Assembly (NCBI RefSeq): GCF_025949695.1 | Contig: NZ_JAPDFL010000001.1 | Coordinates: forward strand, 4,281,501-4,345,500 | Direction of reading: 5' to 3' | Length of the DNA stretch: 64,000 nt | Source of the DNA: Pararhodobacter zhoushanensis | Lineage (GTDB): Bacteria > Pseudomonadota > Alphaproteobacteria > Rhodobacterales > Rhodobacteraceae | In this document: piece after piece, positions 62,668-64,000 of the stretch | How positions within the stretch are numbered: the stretch's first letter is position 1 | Layout of the letters: every line of letters starts with the position of its first letter | Made by a program: the position numbers and the translations under genes | Notes under the pieces: model-generated | Told to the model about the DNA's origin: nothing | Database searches by the model: none | Seen by the model: only the letters and a program-made list of their open reading frames with translations

Positions 62668-63018
62668 TCAGCTGCGCAGGATCTTCGACATCGGCCGTCC
62701 CCGGGCCAACTCGTCGACCAGTTTGTCCAGATAACGGATCTCGCGCATCGTTTCTTCTTCGATTTCCTCGATCTGCACGCCGCAAATCTTGCCGGTGATC
62801 TTCACCCGCTCCGGATTCATCGCCGGGGCGTCGGCAAAGAAGGTCTCGAAATCCGTCTTGTCACTGATTCGGGCGTCCAGCGTGGCCTGATCGTAGCCGG
62901 TGAGCCAGTGGATCACCTGATCGACCTCGGCCTTGGCGCGGCCCTTCTTTTCGGCCTTGGCCACATAGAGTGGATACACGCTGCCAAAACTCATCGTGTA
63001 GACGCGATGCTTTGCCAT
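62668..63018 (-). CDS. DUF2200-family protein
   Basis: A 116-residue protein of the DUF2200 family: [40 protein letters not shown], and [20 protein letters not shown] near the middle. Function is unknown; homologues are small cytosolic proteins. ATG 63018 is preceded by GGGGAGGGAA. It is inserted between rplW and rplB in the S10 part of the ribosomal cluster, on the same strand, behind a terminator-like hairpin. Confidence 0.85.
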   Translation of the reverse strand: MAKHRVYTMSFGSVYPLYVAKAEKKGRAKAEVDQVIHWLTGYDQATLDARISDKTDFETFFADAPAMNPERVKITGKICGVQIEEIEEETMREIRYLDKLVDELARGRPMSKILRS

Positions 63019-63043
63019 TCCCTCCCCTCCCCGACGCAAAACG

Positions 63044-63078
63044 CAAAGGGGCCCAGGCTTGCCAGCCCGGGCCCTTCC
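63044..63078 (-). terminator. terminator-like hairpin after rplW
   Basis: AAGGGGCCCAGGCT (63046-63059) pairs with AGCCCGGGCCCTT (63064-63076) with one bulged G and one A-C mismatch. Read leftward it is followed by TGCGTTTTGCG. It lies between the rplW stop and the DUF2200 gene and probably reduces read-through. Confidence 0.6.
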
Positions 63079-63098
63079 GAAAAGATCGTCAACTCTGA

Positions 63099-63395
63099 TT
63101 ACAGACCGGTCGTCACGTCGATGGCGTTGCCGTCTTCGAGCGAGACATAGGCTTTCTTGACGTCTTTGCGCGTGCCCAGGATGCCCCGGAAGCGCTTGAC
63201 TTTGCCTTTGGTGATCAAGGTGTTGATCGCTTTGACCTTGACGCCGAAGAGAGCTTCGACAGCCTCTTTGATCTGCGGCTTGGTCGAGTCGATCGCCACT
63301 TCGAAAACAACGGCGTTGGCTTCAGAAGCCATCGTTGCTTTCTCGGTGATGATCGGCTTGCGGATCACGTCGTAGTGTTCGGGTTTCGCGCTCAT
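63099..63395 (-). CDS. rplW: 50S ribosomal protein L23
   Basis: A 98-residue L23 at the tunnel exit, the docking site of trigger factor and [43 protein letters not shown] and [20 protein letters not shown]. It overlaps the rplD stop by four bases. Confidence 0.96.
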   Translation of the reverse strand: MSAKPEHYDVIRKPIITEKATMASEANAVVFEVAIDSTKPQIKEAVEALFGVKVKAINTLITKGKVKRFRGILGTRKDVKKAYVSLEDGNAIDVTTGL

Positions 63396-64000
63396 GCCAG
63401 TCGAGCCTCCAGAGCTTCGACGCCCGCCCGCGTGATGACCAGGGTCTCACGCTTGAGGATGTCGTAGACGTTCGCGCCCATCGACGGCAGGATATCCACG
63501 CCTTCGAGGTTGCGGGCGGCGGCGGCGAAGTTCTCGTTGACCGAGGCGCCGTCGATGATCAGGACCTTTTTCCAGCCCAGATCCGTCACTGCTTTTGCCA
63601 GCAGCGCGGTCTTGGCTTCGGCCATGTCGGCCACGTCCAGGATCACCAGCTTGCCCGCTGCGGCCTTGGCCGAGAGCGCATGCTTGAGACCCAGAGCGCG
63701 GACCTTCTTGGGCAGATCGAAGGCGTGCGACCGCGGGGTCGGGCCTTTGTAGACGCCGCCCTTACGGAAGATCGGTGCCTTCTTGGACCCGTGGCGAGCG
63801 CCGCCGGTGCCTTTTTGGCGATAGATCTTCTTGGTCGAGTAGGACACGTCCGAACGACCCAGCGTCGAGTGGGTGCCGGCCTGTGCGCGAGCACGCTGCC
63901 AGCGCACCACACGGTGCAGCAGGTCAACACGAACCTCGAGCCCGAAGATCGCGTCGTTCAGCTCGAGCTCACCTGCGTTGGCGGCGTCGAGTTTGATCAC
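63392..64000 (-). CDS. rplD: 50S ribosomal protein L4 (N-terminus cut by window)
   Basis: At least 202 residues of L4, which lines the exit tunnel and in many bacteria regulates the S10 operon. The first codon in the window is GTG (Val of [20 protein letters not shown]), so a few N-terminal residues (MK-like start) lie beyond the edge. The extended tunnel loop [29 protein letters not shown] and the C-terminal [20 protein letters not shown] are present. Confidence 0.95.
   Translation of the reverse strand: MIKLDAANAGELELNDAIFGLEVRVDLLHRVVRWQRARAQAGTHSTLGRSDVSYSTKKIYRQKGTGGARHGSKKAPIFRKGGVYKGPTPRSHAFDLPKKVRALGLKHALSAKAAAGKLVILDVADMAEAKTALLAKAVTDLGWKKVLIIDGASVNENFAAAARNLEGVDILPSMGANVYDILKRETLVITRAGVEALEARLA

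Noticed and set aside
1..64000. Mobile elements, CRISPR arrays, tRNA or rRNA genes
   Set aside because: No transposase or integrase motifs, no regular spacer arrays, and no cloverleaf or rRNA signatures were seen on either strand.

Overview
This window comes from a GC-rich alphaproteobacterium, most likely a Rhodobacterales (Rhodobacteraceae) species. The evidence is the bztABCD-type amino-acid transporter, the ATP12 chaperone gene, the ribosomal gene order, codon usage dominated by G/C third positions, and recurrent intergenic CCCCCGnGGATATTT boxes. No rRNA, tRNA, CRISPR, phage or transposase gene was seen.

Layout. Bases 1-3.7 kb: acyl-CoA dehydrogenase pair, hotdog thioesterase and a quinone oxidoreductase. 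3.8-6.8 kb: leftward AhpD-like protein, class III-type sirtuin and a MetR-like LysR regulator, divergent from metF. 7.0-12.3 kb: homoprotocatechuate meta-cleavage genes (hpaR divergent from hpaF-hpaE-hpaD-hpaG-hpaH). 12.3-14.8 kb: ECF sigma factor, membrane anti-sigma factor and secreted subtilisin-like protease in one overlapping operon. 14.8-15.6 kb: non-coding, with a tandemly duplicated module that looks like two small RNA genes. 15.6-20.3 kb: O-acetylhomoserine sulfhydrylase and a 1075-residue protein with GspL-like and GspC/PilP-like ends. 20.4-30.6 kb: leftward tripartite tricarboxylate-type transporter with aldehyde dehydrogenase, PLP phospho-lyase, APH-type kinase and a UPF0261 protein, divergent from iclR and an omega-aminotransferase. 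30.8-33.9 kb: sulfatase-superfamily hydrolase, purine nucleoside phosphorylase, ClbS/DfsB-like protein. 34-38.5 kb: bztDCBA. 38.7-45.1 kb: ATP12, HAD phosphatase, RluC-like synthase, CrcB, RarA, DegP-like protease, DUF1304. 45.2-64 kb: the S10-spc-alpha ribosomal superoperon, leftward from rplD to rplQ.

The ribosomal cluster is interrupted three times: DUF2200 gene between rplW and rplB; a delta-class carbonic anhydrase on the opposite strand between rplP and rpmC; a dioxygenase, a P450 and a hypothetical gene between rpmD and rplO. Each interruption follows a terminator-like hairpin, and clear promoters restart rpmC and rplO, so the superoperon is split into about five transcription units.

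Eight genes carry an apparent one- or two-base frameshift, most in C or G runs. Two of these are rpsK and rpsC, which must be functional. The simplest reading is that the consensus has homopolymer indel errors, so the other six (metR, hpaF, hpaE, ECF sigma, metY, UPF0261) are probably intact in the organism.

Eight intergenic sites, mostly at gene 3' ends, carry a dispersed palindromic element. Complete copies are inverted 28-base arms around a core resembling a CtrA box (TTAA-N7-TTAA), flanked by hairpins whose stems vary in a compensated way. This element, the kinase/phospho-lyase operon and the sigma/anti-sigma/protease trio are the most interesting things here.
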